Counted from the stretch's first letter, positions 13,695 through 22,240 are shown. The stretch is 64,000 nucleotides of DNA from Verrucomicrobiia bacterium (GCA_019634625.1 JAHCBA010000012.1:62001-126000), one strand, 5' to 3'. A program made the numbers and translations. The notes: generated by a model not told the origin, from the letters alone.

Positions 13695-13771
13695 TGGCGG
13701 GAGTGGCGGGGCTCGAACCCGTAACCTCTGCCGTGACAGGGCAGCGCTCTAACCAATTGAGCTACACCCCC
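13695..13771 (-). tRNA. tRNA-Asp(GTC)
   Basis: A 77-nt cloverleaf on the minus strand with CCA encoded. The acceptor stem pairs GGGGGTG with CACTCCC (one G-T pair), the D arm is GCTC/GAGC, and the anticodon stem CTGCC/GGCAG encloses CTGTCAC with anticodon GTC. The first T-stem pair is a mismatch (A-C). It lies outside the rRNA operon, between hipB and rpsA. Confidence 0.95.
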
Positions 13772-14053
13772 GCAACCGAAGGGGACGCGATTATGGGAAT
13801 CGGGGGCGGCGCGTCAACGGGGTTTTCCAAAAAATGCGCCTTGCCACCGGACGCCCGGTCGATAGCCTGCACGACCCGCCCGGGCCTCGCGTGCGCGAAC
13901 GCCCACTCAGGGCTGAGAAACAACAGTCAACCCACAACCTAACCGTCAACCTCCGTTGCCTCCGCAACGTGCGGTTCTTCGTTTAGGCAATGGAGTCTTC
14001 GCCGGGCCCCGCGCCCGACAGGCCTCCGCTCAAGTCAGAAGGCACCCGTCCGC

Positions 14054-15739
14054 ATGCTCACCATGGAAGAGGCCCTGCGGCACAGCGACCTCCGCTTTGC
14101 CGCCGGCCAGATCGTCAAGGGTATCGTCATCGAGGTTCGTCCCCGGGAAGTTCTCGTCGATATCGGTTACAAGAGTGAAGGCGTCATCTCCGCCTCGGAA
14201 TTCGAGGACATCTCGGCCGTCAAGGTCGGCGACGAGGTTCCCATCTACATCGAGAAACTGGAGGACCGCGACGGCATGGTCGTCGTCTCCAAGGAGCGCG
14301 CGGAGTTCAAGCAGAACTGGGAGAAGATTCTCAGCGTCTCCACCGAGGGCGGCACCATCCACGGCAAGGTGAAGGCGGTGGTCAAGGGCGGACTCCTCGT
14401 GAACGTCGGCGTCGAGGCCTTTCTCCCGGCCTCGCAGGTGGACATCATCCCCCCCAAGAATCTCCAGTCCTACGTCGGCAACAGCTACGAGTTCAAGATC
14501 GTCAAGATCAACCAGGACCGCCAGAACATCGTCCTTTCCCGGCGCGAACTCATCGAGGCCGAACGGGCCGAACGCCGCTCCCGGTTGCTCGAGGAGATGA
14601 CCCCCGGCGACATCCGCAAGGGCACGGTCAAGAACATCACCGACTTCGGCGCGTTCATCGACCTCAACGGCCTCGACGGCCTCCTCCACATCACCGACAT
14701 GTCCTGGGGCCGCATCGGCCATCCCTCGGAAATCCTCCGCGTGGGCCAGGAAATCGACGTGGTCGTCCTCGACGTCAACAAGGAGAAGGAGCGCGTCAGC
14801 CTCGGCCTCAAGCAGAAACTCCAGAATCCCTGGGAGAACATCGAGCAGAAGTACCAGGTGGGTCAGAAGGTCTCCGGCAAGGTCGTCAACCTCGTCCCCT
14901 ACGGCGCCTTCGTCGAACTCGAACCCGGTGTCGAGGGCCTCGTGCACGTCACCGAACTCTCCTGGACCAAGCGCATCGCCAAGCCTTCCGACGTCCTCAA
15001 GCAGGGCCAGGAAATCGAGGCCGCCGTCCTCGGGATCAATCGCGACGAACAGAAGATCAGCCTCGGCATCCGCCAGCTCGATGCCAACCCCTGGGATGCC
15101 ACCGGCGAGAAGTATCCCCCCGGCACCAAGGTCAAGGGCAAGGTCCGCAACCTCACCAGCTACGGCGCCTTCATCGAACTCGAGGAGGGCATCGACGGCA
15201 TGGTGCACGTCTCGGACATCTCCTGGACGCGCAAGATCAATCACCCCTCGGAAGTCCTCAAGAAGGGCGACGATGTCGAGGCCGTGGTCCTCGAGGTCGA
15301 TCGGCCCAACCAGCGCATTGCCCTCGGCGTCAAGCAGCTGGCGGTCGATCCCTGGGAACAGATCGAACAGCTCTACAAGGTCGGCGACCTGGTCACCGGC
15401 AAGGTCACCAAGCTCGCCAGCTTCGGCGCATTCATCGGCCTCCAGAACGAAATCGATGGCCTGGTTCATATCTCCCAGGTCACCGAGGACCGCATCGAGA
15501 AGATCAAGAACGTCCTCACCGTCGGCCAGGAGGTCACCGCCCGCGTGGTCAAGATCGACCGTGCGGAACGCCGGATCGGCCTGTCCATCAAGGCCGCCAA
15601 TTACACGCCCGAACAGCTCAAGGAAGAGCAGAAACTCCTCGACGCCCTCAAGCCCGGCGAGGACCTGGTCGCCCTCGCCTCCGCCTTCGACGCCGCCGAC
15701 GAGGCCCGCGCCGCCCGCGAATCCAAGGACGACGAATAG
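14054..15739 (+). CDS. rpsA: 30S ribosomal protein S1
   Basis: A 561-residue protein with six S1 RNA-binding (OB-fold) repeats. The first two are the divergent ribosome-docking ones (GQIVKGIVIEVRPREVLVDI and GKVKAVVKGGLLVNV). The next four are canonical, each with GKVxxxxxYGAFVEL-like and GLxHxxxxS motifs (ITDFGAFIDL, LVPYGAFVEL, LTSYGAFIEL, LASFGAFIGL). It binds mRNA on the small subunit to aid initiation. Length matches the six-repeat bacterial form. The start could also be the ATG at 14063. A good terminator follows at once, so it is probably monocistronic. Confidence 0.97.
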   Translation: MLTMEEALRHSDLRFAAGQIVKGIVIEVRPREVLVDIGYKSEGVISASEFEDISAVKVGDEVPIYIEKLEDRDGMVVVSKERAEFKQNWEKILSVSTEGGTIHGKVKAVVKGGLLVNVGVEAFLPASQVDIIPPKNLQSYVGNSYEFKIVKINQDRQNIVLSRRELIEAERAERRSRLLEEMTPGDIRKGTVKNITDFGAFIDLNGLDGLLHITDMSWGRIGHPSEILRVGQEIDVVVLDVNKEKERVSLGLKQKLQNPWENIEQKYQVGQKVSGKVVNLVPYGAFVELEPGVEGLVHVTELSWTKRIAKPSDVLKQGQEIEAAVLGINRDEQKISLGIRQLDANPWDATGEKYPPGTKVKGKVRNLTSYGAFIELEEGIDGMVHVSDISWTRKINHPSEVLKKGDDVEAVVLEVDRPNQRIALGVKQLAVDPWEQIEQLYKVGDLVTGKVTKLASFGAFIGLQNEIDGLVHISQVTEDRIEKIKNVLTVGQEVTARVVKIDRAERRIGLSIKAANYTPEQLKEEQKLLDALKPGEDLVALASAFDAADEARAARESKDDE

Positions 15740-15764
15740 CCGCCGCGTCACGCTTCCCTGTCAC

Positions 15765-15795
15765 GGGCGGGTCCACTCCAGGACCCGCCCTTTTT
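15765..15795 (+). terminator. rpsA rho-independent terminator
   Basis: A 10-bp perfect stem, GGGCGGGTCC (15765-15774) with GGACCCGCCC (15781-15790), loop ACTCCA and a run of five T residues. It lies 25 bases after the rpsA stop. Confidence 0.93.
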
Positions 15796-15817
15796 CATTT
15801 CCAGCCCTCCGCCCGTC

Positions 15818-16822
15818 ATGACCCACGCTCCGCATCCCCTCACGGCCGCCCTTCTCGATCCCCAGGCGGAAGGCGCCCTTGTCCATGCCGGGCACGATGC
15901 CACGCCGGAGATTTCCGCGACCTACTCGTCCCTCCCCGCCGACCGCATGTCATGGTGTCGCGGGTTTCTCGGGATCCCGCCGCTGACCCTCGATCTTGAT
16001 CTGCCGCGGGAAACGTTCGTCGCCTCCTTTCAGTCCAAACTGGAAACCTGGCTGCACCAGACGTCCCGCCGTCCTTCCGGCTCGGGACCTCAGGGAGGCA
16101 AAGGGAACACGGACCCAACTCCGACTTCCGTATGGCCACGCCTGGTGGAACTCGAAACACGTTTCGTCTCCATCTGTCTCGAAGCCCTCGATCGATGGAG
16201 TCGCGAAGACGGGGCGCTGGTTTTGTGGGACATCGACGAAACCCTTGTTGGTTCAGGGGCCCGCGTTCGGTTCCTACGCCCCTCGTCCGAAGCCGTCCTG
16301 CGCCACGCCATACGGCACTATCCGCACCTGCGTCACGGCGTTCTTTCGTCCCTGGCCCCGAAATGGATTCCCGCCGCGGCCGCTCTGATCGCCACCGTTC
16401 TCGATCTTCCAGGACCTTTCGGGGACCCCGAATTCCGTTTCTCGTTCCGCCCGGCACTCGACCGGTTCGATCCTCACCCGTGGCCCGTTCTGCGCCAGGC
16501 CCTCCGTGAAGCCGGCCTGCCCGACTGCAGCCCCGGGACCTTTCCGGGCGACTGGCCGTTCTACGTCACCGAATTCAGCCGGGTCATCGCGTTGCATTTT
16601 CTCCGGCGTCGCGGCTGGAACGTGAAGGTCATCGACAACGACCTGAACGCCTGTTTCGACCCCGACAATTCCCAGGAGAACCAGATCGGTGAAGCGGCCC
16701 GGCACTGGTTGCGGGAGATGCTTGGGGACACCTGCGCCACCGGCCCGCACTGGTGGCCCCAGGACACCGAGGAATGGATCATCGGAAAGATCCGGGAGTT
16801 CGGGCTGCCGGATCCCCAATGA
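15818..16822 (+). CDS. HAD-like protein of unknown function
   Basis: A 334-residue protein. The first 125 residues are unrecognised. From about residue 135 it looks like a HAD-superfamily domain: VLWDIDETLVGSG is motif I (DxDxT), HGVLSSLAPKW may hold motif II (Ser), and VIDNDLNACFDPDN near 270 resembles motif IV with paired acidic residues. It could be a phosphatase of a small molecule or nucleotide. The ATG at 15818 follows the rpsA terminator by 23 bases, leaving little room for a promoter, so expression may rely on read-through or on a promoter inside rpsA. Confidence 0.65.
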   Translation: MTHAPHPLTAALLDPQAEGALVHAGHDATPEISATYSSLPADRMSWCRGFLGIPPLTLDLDLPRETFVASFQSKLETWLHQTSRRPSGSGPQGGKGNTDPTPTSVWPRLVELETRFVSICLEALDRWSREDGALVLWDIDETLVGSGARVRFLRPSSEAVLRHAIRHYPHLRHGVLSSLAPKWIPAAAALIATVLDLPGPFGDPEFRFSFRPALDRFDPHPWPVLRQALREAGLPDCSPGTFPGDWPFYVTEFSRVIALHFLRRRGWNVKVIDNDLNACFDPDNSQENQIGEAARHWLREMLGDTCATGPHWWPQDTEEWIIGKIREFGLPDPQ

Positions 16823-16905
16823 CCCATACGTCCCGGCGAGGGGAGGCCTGGGCGGGTTCCCAGGAACCGGGTTGCGCCCCCGGGGATCCGGGTCGCAGCC
16901 ACCAC

Positions 16906-16944
16906 TTGACATGACAACTACCAGGGTCGTACTACTGGGGTAGT
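16906..16944 (+). promoter_or_regulatory. candidate promoter and operator of the BlaI-type gene, leaderless
   Basis: TTGACA at 16906-16911 is a perfect -35 box. TACTAC at 16930-16935 is a fair -10 box with 18-bp spacing, which puts the transcription start at about 16942. The gene starts with GTG at 16943, so the message would be leaderless or nearly so. The inverted repeat ACTAC-TGGG-GTAGT (16931-16944) covers the -10 box and the start codon and resembles a BlaI/MecI-type dyad (ACTAC..GTAGT), so the repressor probably binds here and shuts off its own operon. Confidence 0.6.
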
Positions 16945-17338
16945 GAACTTGCCCGAACGTCCCCATCTCCGTGTCGGAGACCTTCAACTGCGGATTCTCC
17001 AGGTTCTCTGGGACGCCGATGAATCCTCCGTCGCCACCGTCCACAAGGCCCTCCAGCCCGAACGCGATCTCGCCTACACCACCATCGCCACGATGCTCCG
17101 CAAGATGGAGGACCGGGGCCTGGTCGGGCATCGTGAAGAAGGGCGCACCTTCCTCTACCGCGCCCGGGTCGCCGCCGACCAGGTCGGCCGGAGCATGACG
17201 GATCACGTGGTCGAGAGCCTCTTCCAGGGCAGCCTGGCCGGCGCCGTGAACCACCTCCTCCAGACGCGCGAGGTGACCCGTGAGGATCTCAATGAACTCG
17301 AACGCCTGATCCGTGCCGCCAAGAGGAGGATCTCATGA
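16943..17338 (+). CDS. BlaI/MecI/CopY family transcriptional repressor
   Basis: A 131-residue winged-helix protein. The DNA-binding half is LRVGDLQLRILQVLWDADES and AYTTIATMLRKMEDRGLV, and EGRTFLYRA forms the wing. The C-terminal half is the dimerisation region whose linker is cut by BlaR1-type peptidases when the signal arrives. The start is GTG at 16943. The stop overlaps the ATG of the M56 peptidase gene (ATGA), so the two are co-translated. A dyad over the promoter fits autorepression. Confidence 0.93.
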   Translation: MNLPERPHLRVGDLQLRILQVLWDADESSVATVHKALQPERDLAYTTIATMLRKMEDRGLVGHREEGRTFLYRARVAADQVGRSMTDHVVESLFQGSLAGAVNHLLQTREVTREDLNELERLIRAAKRRIS

Positions 17339-19656
17339 GTCCGGATCTCGAATTCTGGGTCCACCTTGCCGCGCTGCTGACCGCGGAGACCGCCGTGCTC
17401 GCCGCACTGGCAGCCCTGATCGCCCGGACCCTCCGACATCCGCACCCTCGACGCCGGCTCTGGCAGGCGGCCCTGTTGTCGATCGCCTTCGTCTGGCTGG
17501 GCGAACTGATGGGTGGCCGCGACGCCATCGCGGGATGGCAACGCCCTGCCAGGAGCGAGCGTCAGGCGGTGGTGCGACTCCTCGATGCCGATGAGGCCCG
17601 CCCCCTGGCCGTCGAACGCCCGTCGGAAGGCGAAGGTCCTGCCACGCCGGCCCGCGGCACGTGGTGGCCCGGCTGGCTCTGGCTGAGCGGGACGGTTCTG
17701 CTGATGGGTCGTGGCGTCGTTGCACAGGCCCTGCTCGTCCACCGCGCAAGGCGGGCTCTGCCGGCCGATCCGGACACCCGCAACACGGCCCAGCGTCTGG
17801 CCGCAGCCATGGGCCTGCCTGGGGTGACGGTGCAATTCTGGCCGGGACTTCGAGGGCCGATCGCCTTCGGATCCCTGCGACCGTCCATCGCCCTGCCATC
17901 CGGGTTTCGAAGACGCTTCGATGCCACCCAGCGCGAGGCCATCCTCGCCCATGAACTCACCCACCTCGCCGCGCGCGATCCGCTGTGGCTGACCGCGGCC
18001 AATATCATTGCGGCTCTCGCCTGGTGGCATCCCGCCGTGTGGTGGGTGCGCCGCCGCCTGCAAGCCGAGATGGAAGCCGCCGCCGACACGGGCAGCGCCA
18101 TGGTTCCCGGCGGGCGCCCCGCCCTGGCAGAATCCCTGGTCCTGCTCGGACGGGAACTCGCCGCACCGACGGCCGGCCGCGGTCTGGGCATGGCCGGGGC
18201 CGGTCCCAGGTCCGCCCTGGCCCGTCGCGTCAACGACCTGCTCAACGGGCGGGAAGGATGGCGCCGTCCGTCCCGCACGGAATCCGCGCTTGCCACCAGC
18301 CTGGCCCTGCTCGCGTCGGGGATCGTGCTGGTCGTGCCGGGCGTCGGAACGGGTGCGGAGCCTCTTGGCACACTGTTGTTCGCCCGGAACACGGTCGGAA
18401 ACCGCGAAGTCTCTTCGTCGCCCGCGGCCCCGGCATTCTCCCCCGCTGACCCATCCATACCGGATGCGGTGGAAGGATCGGAACCCCGTGACGGCACAAT
18501 CCTCCCTCGACCTGAGGCCGATCCTCTCACGGCCTCCGCGCCTCCGGTGGAACTGGTGACACGGACTTACCGGCTGGATCCCGAGCAATTGAGAACTCGC
18601 TTGCTGCCCCAGCCTTGGCCGGACGGGAATCCCGAGATCGACGGGGCTGGGATCCGCAATGCCCTGGAAGCTTTGGGTCTCTCCTTCGAACCGCCCCGGT
18701 CGGTGTTCTACGGGGGCCGCCCGGGCGAAGCGATGCGCCTGATGATCCGGACTACACCGGAAGAGATCGCCCGTGTTGACGACATGCTGAACCGTGTCGG
18801 GTTGAAGGAAAGGCGCGTTCAGTCCGGGGTGCCCGAGTTCGCCGCCGCCGCCACAGACACCGCCCCGGGACCAAGTTCCCCCACTACCGCCCCCGAGCCA
18901 ACCGTCACCCTCACGGTCCACGTCATCGACATCCCGGAGGAACATGAGAAGGGCCTAGGCCTGGACTGGCTGTTCCGTGACGCCGGGGACCCTGCGGAAT
19001 CGCCCCGCGTCTCGCCGCCCTCGGGCCAGCAACCCGGCGCCGCCTCGCCCCACGTGGACAATATCCGGATCGAGCAGGGCCGCGTGCAGGACCGCCCGAC
19101 GCTCCTCACCCGGGACCAGGCCCTCGCCTTGCTGGACCGGCTGCGGAACCGGAAGGGCGTCGAGATCCTGGCCACGCCGCGCGTCACCAGCATGAGCGGG
19201 CGCGCCGCCCGGGTCAGTGTTCAGGAAGTCCGTTCCATCGTGACCGGCGTCGAGGCGAACGACGGCACCGGCACACTGCCGGCTGGTGTCAACTACGTCA
19301 CCGAACCCCTTCCCTTCGGACCCGAAATCGATCTGTATCCGGAGCTTCAGGGCGACACCTGGCACCTCTCGGTGACGGCGCGACTGACGGAATTCGTCGG
19401 CTACGACGATCCGGGCCCGATGCAGATCGAGGTGCAGGCTCCCGGCGCCCGGGAACCCATCAAGGCCCAGACTCCTCTCCCTCGCCTCCGCCTTCGGGAG
19501 GCGGTGGGCGAGGCCCGCATGGGGGATGGCGCCTTCCTGCTGCTGCGCGGTCCCGTCGCCGAACGGGTGGAACGGGTCCGGGGCACCTGGTTCCGCGCCG
19601 CCCGAACCGAAACCCATCGCCACCGGCTCTACATCCTCACCGAACTTCGCCAATGA
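17335..19656 (+). CDS. BlaR1-like M56 metallopeptidase fused to a secretin-like domain
   Basis: A 773-residue protein. Residues 1-345 are a BlaR1/MecR1-type membrane peptidase: several transmembrane helices, the zinc motif HELTH at 206-210 with WHPAVWWVRRRLQAEMEAAAD (third ligand Glu) after it, and a further helix (SLALLASGIVLVVPG) near 325-345. Residues 395-773 do not look like a penicillin-binding sensor. Instead they resemble the N-domain and start of the beta-barrel of a type II/III secretin: TRTYRLDPEQL, TTPEEIARVDDMLNRV, then ILATPRVTSMSGRAARVSVQ and PEIDLYPELQGDTWHLSVTA. The fusion would put a secretin-type module outside the membrane as sensor. It is coupled to the BlaI-type repressor upstream. 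What it senses is unknown. Confidence 0.85.
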   Translation: MSPDLEFWVHLAALLTAETAVLAALAALIARTLRHPHPRRRLWQAALLSIAFVWLGELMGGRDAIAGWQRPARSERQAVVRLLDADEARPLAVERPSEGEGPATPARGTWWPGWLWLSGTVLLMGRGVVAQALLVHRARRALPADPDTRNTAQRLAAAMGLPGVTVQFWPGLRGPIAFGSLRPSIALPSGFRRRFDATQREAILAHELTHLAARDPLWLTAANIIAALAWWHPAVWWVRRRLQAEMEAAADTGSAMVPGGRPALAESLVLLGRELAAPTAGRGLGMAGAGPRSALARRVNDLLNGREGWRRPSRTESALATSLALLASGIVLVVPGVGTGAEPLGTLLFARNTVGNREVSSSPAAPAFSPADPSIPDAVEGSEPRDGTILPRPEADPLTASAPPVELVTRTYRLDPEQLRTRLLPQPWPDGNPEIDGAGIRNALEALGLSFEPPRSVFYGGRPGEAMRLMIRTTPEEIARVDDMLNRVGLKERRVQSGVPEFAAAATDTAPGPSSPTTAPEPTVTLTVHVIDIPEEHEKGLGLDWLFRDAGDPAESPRVSPPSGQQPGAASPHVDNIRIEQGRVQDRPTLLTRDQALALLDRLRNRKGVEILATPRVTSMSGRAARVSVQEVRSIVTGVEANDGTGTLPAGVNYVTEPLPFGPEIDLYPELQGDTWHLSVTARLTEFVGYDDPGPMQIEVQAPGAREPIKAQTPLPRLRLREAVGEARMGDGAFLLLRGPVAERVERVRGTWFRAARTETHRHRLYILTELRQ

Positions 19657-19878
19657 TGGTAGGAAGTCCCGCGGCACGCTGGAGTCCATGCGGCTCGGGC
19701 GCATCTCAGGCTCTTGGAATCTGCCCAAGCCACCCCTCGTTGGGACTCGTACTCAGCCCGAAGGGCGGTACTCGTCCTCGACCCCGCAGGCGCACCTCTC
19801 TTGAGCGTCGCCTGAGGGCTGGCCCGGTGGGTTTGGTATTTTTCTAAGCTCCAATGCAGCCAGGGAACTGGGGAGGGA

Positions 19879-19992
19879 GATTAAGATTAAGATTAAGATT
19901 AAGATTAAGATTAAGATTAAGATTAAGATTAAGATTAAGATTAAGATTAAGATTAAGATTAAGATTAAGATTAGGATCACGATCACGATCAC
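19879..19992 (+). repeat. hexanucleotide tandem array (GATTAA)15-GATTAG-(GATCAC)3
   Basis: Fifteen perfect GATTAA units (19879-19968), one GATTAG unit, then three GATCAC units (19975-19992): 19 hexamers in all. Both strands stay open through it (Arg-Leu or Ile-Leu repeats) but no start, stop context or homology supports a protein. It lies between the M56 gene and a truncated dispersed element and abuts that element exactly. Confidence 0.97.
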
Positions 19993-20094
19993 GAGTCCTC
20001 ATCCCAACGCTCCACACCGTTGCGGCCTCGTGGAACTCGGCCCTCCGAGGCGATGCTTCGCGAAGTTCGTGCCTCGACCCACAACTCGGGGATG
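19993..20094 (+). repeat. MITE-like dispersed element, copy A (right part)
   Basis: Matches the 3' two thirds of copy B (24621-24773): AACGCTCCACACCGTTGCGG, GTGGAACTCGGCCCTCCGAG and CTTCGCGAAGTTCG. It ends in CCCACAACTCGGGGATG (20078-20094), nearly the reverse complement of the left end of copies B and C, so this copy keeps the right terminal inverted repeat. Its left part is replaced by the hexamer array. Confidence 0.85.
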
Positions 20095-20165
20095 TACGGG
20101 GGGGAAGGAACTCCGGCCACGAACCCGTTGACCGTCCTCCTGGCGGTGTCTAGCCTGATGCCAGC

Positions 20166-20510
20166 ATGCCGGGGATCCTGGAACTGCCAGAAGTCCGCCA
20201 GCGCGTCTCGCCCCTGACCGTGGACGAGTACCACCGGCTTGACGAACACAACGAGCGCGGCCGCAGAACCGAGCTGATCCGGGGCATTGTGATCGAGAAG
20301 ATGTCCAGGTCGCCCCTGCACGCCGCCCTCTACGCGGAGGCGGGTGTGAACGAGTACTGGATCGTCCTGGGTGCCACGCGCCAGATTGAGGTGTACCGCA
20401 GGCCCGAAGGCGGCAGCTACCGTGAGCGGGCGATCTTCGACGTGGATGCCCTTCTGGAAAGCGCCGTTGTTCCCGACGTCCGCCTTCGCGTGGCCGAGCT
20501 GTTTGCGTGA
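20166..20510 (+). pseudogene. Uma2 family (DUF820) nuclease-like gene with internal deletion
   Basis: A 114-codon frame. The start (LTVDEYHRLDEHNERGRRTELIRGIVIEKMSRSPLHA, first 20 residues of the motif region typical) and the end (YAEAGVNEYWIV then IEVYRRPEGGSY) are both Uma2/DUF820. About 70 residues that normally lie between, including most of the PD-(D/E)xK-like active site, are missing, and the join is in frame (SPLHAALYAEAG). Full Uma2 proteins are about 190 residues. The remnant is probably non-functional. Confidence 0.75.
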
Positions 20511-20603
20511 GTTCCCGTTCTTCCCATCGCCACGCCGGCCGGCCCCAGTCTCACCCGTCGCACTTGGCCCGGGTGCGGTCGGTGTGGTTGGATGCGCGCG
20601 TCG

Positions 20604-21542
20604 ATGATCAAGACCGCATTGATGTTTGCCGGGCAGGGGGCGCAGTCGGTGGGTATGGGGCGCGATCTGGCGGAGGCGTTTCCCTCGGCCCGTGCCTGGT
20701 TCGAGCGGGCGAATGAGGCGCTGGGGTATGACCTGACGCGGGTTTGCTTCGAGGGTCCGGATGCGGATCTGACCCGGACGGAGAACGCCCAGCCGGGGAT
20801 TTACCTGGTGGGCTGGGTGGCGTGGTCGCTTCTTCAGGAACGTCTGCCGGACCTGGGGTTCGAGGCGGCCGCCGGTTTGTCCCTGGGTGAATTCACGGCG
20901 CTCTCCGCCGCGGGAGTGCTGGGGTTCGAGGACGGTCTGCGCGTCACTCGTGCGCGGGGACGGTTCATGCAGGACGCCTGCGAGGCGACCCGCGGCGGCA
21001 TGGCGGCGATTCTCAATCTGGACGAGGCGGTGACACGGGAGATCTGCGAAGCCACCGGGGTGGAACTGGCCAATCTGAATTGTCCCGGACAGCTGGTGAT
21101 TTCCGGGCCGGAGGCGGGTCTGGCGGCCGCCTGCGACCAGGCCCGGGCGCGGGGTGCCAGGCGTGCGGTGCCGCTGCCGGTGGCCGGGGCCTACCATTCG
21201 CGCCTGATGGCCGGGGCGCAGCCGCGGCTCGCGGGCGAGCTTGCAGGCCTTGAACTCCAACCTTCCAGCGTGCCGGTCGTGTCGAATGTCACCGCCCGGC
21301 CCCACGGCGATCCCCAGTCGATCCGCGACGTGCTGGTCCGGCAGGTGTGCGCGCCGGTCCGATGGGAGGAATCGATCCGCTGGCTGGGGGATCAAGGCTT
21401 CACCCGCTTCATCGAATTGGGGCCGGGCAAGGCCTTGTCCGGCTTCCTCAAACGGATTCTTCCCGAGGCGGAATGTCTGCGGGTGTCCGATGTGCCCAGC
21501 CTCGAGGCCACGGTTGCCGCCTGTTCCGCCCCGGCCTCATGA
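20604..21542 (+). CDS. fabD: malonyl-CoA:acyl-carrier-protein transacylase
   Basis: A 312-residue FabD, which moves malonate from CoA to acyl carrier protein at the start of fatty-acid synthesis. The N-terminal FAGQGAQSVGMG, the nucleophile elbow GLSLGEF (Ser), ATRGGMAAIL, the His of PVAGAYHSRLM and the C-terminal IELGPGKALSGFLKRI are all present. Start at 20604 (MIKTALMF) is preferred; an ATG at 20592 is also possible. Its stop overlaps the ATG of the coaB-like gene (ATGA), implying a two-gene operon. Confidence 0.96.
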   Translation: MIKTALMFAGQGAQSVGMGRDLAEAFPSARAWFERANEALGYDLTRVCFEGPDADLTRTENAQPGIYLVGWVAWSLLQERLPDLGFEAAAGLSLGEFTALSAAGVLGFEDGLRVTRARGRFMQDACEATRGGMAAILNLDEAVTREICEATGVELANLNCPGQLVISGPEAGLAAACDQARARGARRAVPLPVAGAYHSRLMAGAQPRLAGELAGLELQPSSVPVVSNVTARPHGDPQSIRDVLVRQVCAPVRWEESIRWLGDQGFTRFIELGPGKALSGFLKRILPEAECLRVSDVPSLEATVAACSAPAS

Positions 21543-22240
21543 ATGTCCTGGTGACCGGCGGCCCGGCCTGGGAGCCGATTGACGGGATGCGGCGCCTGAC
21601 CAACGCCTCGACGGGAGCCTTGGGGGCCCGGCTGGCCGGGGCGCTGGCCGCGGCGGGACACCGCGTGACCTTCCTGCGGGGCGAGCTGGCCAGTGCCGTT
21701 GTGCCGGTCGTGCCGGTCGGAATGCTGGAAACCCTTCCCTTCGGCACCAATGACGACCTGTCCCGGAGGCTGGAGGAATGGCCGGACCGCGGCGCCATCG
21801 GGGCGGTGTTCCATGCGGCGGCGCTCTGTGACTTCCGGGTGGCCGCCGCGCGGCTGGCAGACGGGACGGACTGTGCGGCAGCCAAGATCCCGACCCGCTC
21901 GGGGCGGGTGATTCTCGAATTGGAGCCGGCGACGAAGGTGCTCGCCCGGCTGCGGGCCTGGTTTCCCGGGGCGCGACTGGTGGGGTGGAAATACGAACTC
22001 AACGGGACGCGCACCGACGCCCTGGCCGCCGCGTGGCGGCAGTTGGAAGAGGCACGCACCGACGCCTGTGTTCTCAACGGCCGCGCCTGGGGCGGGGGAT
22101 TCGCGCTGTGCGAACCACCCGACCGGGTGGTCCCTTTTGGGGATGGCGCGGCGCTGGCCGCCGGACTGGTTCGCTGGCTCGAGACCGGACCGTTCCCCGG
22201 GGCGCGGGATCACCAGGAAACCGGGACTGGCAGCACCTGA
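21539..22240 (+). CDS. phosphopantothenate-cysteine ligase-like protein (CoaB domain only)
   Basis: A 233-residue Rossmann-like protein of the DFP/CoaB family: MNVLVTGGPAWEPIDGMRRL, TNASTGALGARLA, then FHAAALCDFRV, AAKIPTR and VGWKYE. It corresponds to the C-terminal half of the bifunctional CoaBC protein, which joins cysteine to 4'-phosphopantothenate in coenzyme A synthesis. The flavin-binding CoaC half is absent here and must be encoded elsewhere if the route is complete. It overlaps fabD by 4 bases, tying CoA supply to fatty-acid synthesis. Confidence 0.85.
   Translation: MNVLVTGGPAWEPIDGMRRLTNASTGALGARLAGALAAAGHRVTFLRGELASAVVPVVPVGMLETLPFGTNDDLSRRLEEWPDRGAIGAVFHAAALCDFRVAAARLADGTDCAAAKIPTRSGRVILELEPATKVLARLRAWFPGARLVGWKYELNGTRTDALAAAWRQLEEARTDACVLNGRAWGGGFALCEPPDRVVPFGDGAALAAGLVRWLETGPFPGARDHQETGTGST

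Noticed and set aside
14030-15751. 573-codon minus frame opposite rpsA
   Set aside because: Shadow of the S1 repeats; rich in Asp/Leu/Val/Gly with no family match.
19879-19992. CRISPR array
   Set aside because: The units are 6 bp with no spacers; it is a simple tandem repeat. No cas genes or spacer-like structure occur anywhere in the window.
19753-20153. Ile-Leu or Arg-Leu repeat proteins from the hexamer array
   Set aside because: They arise only from GATTAA repetition; no homology, start context or conserved flanks.
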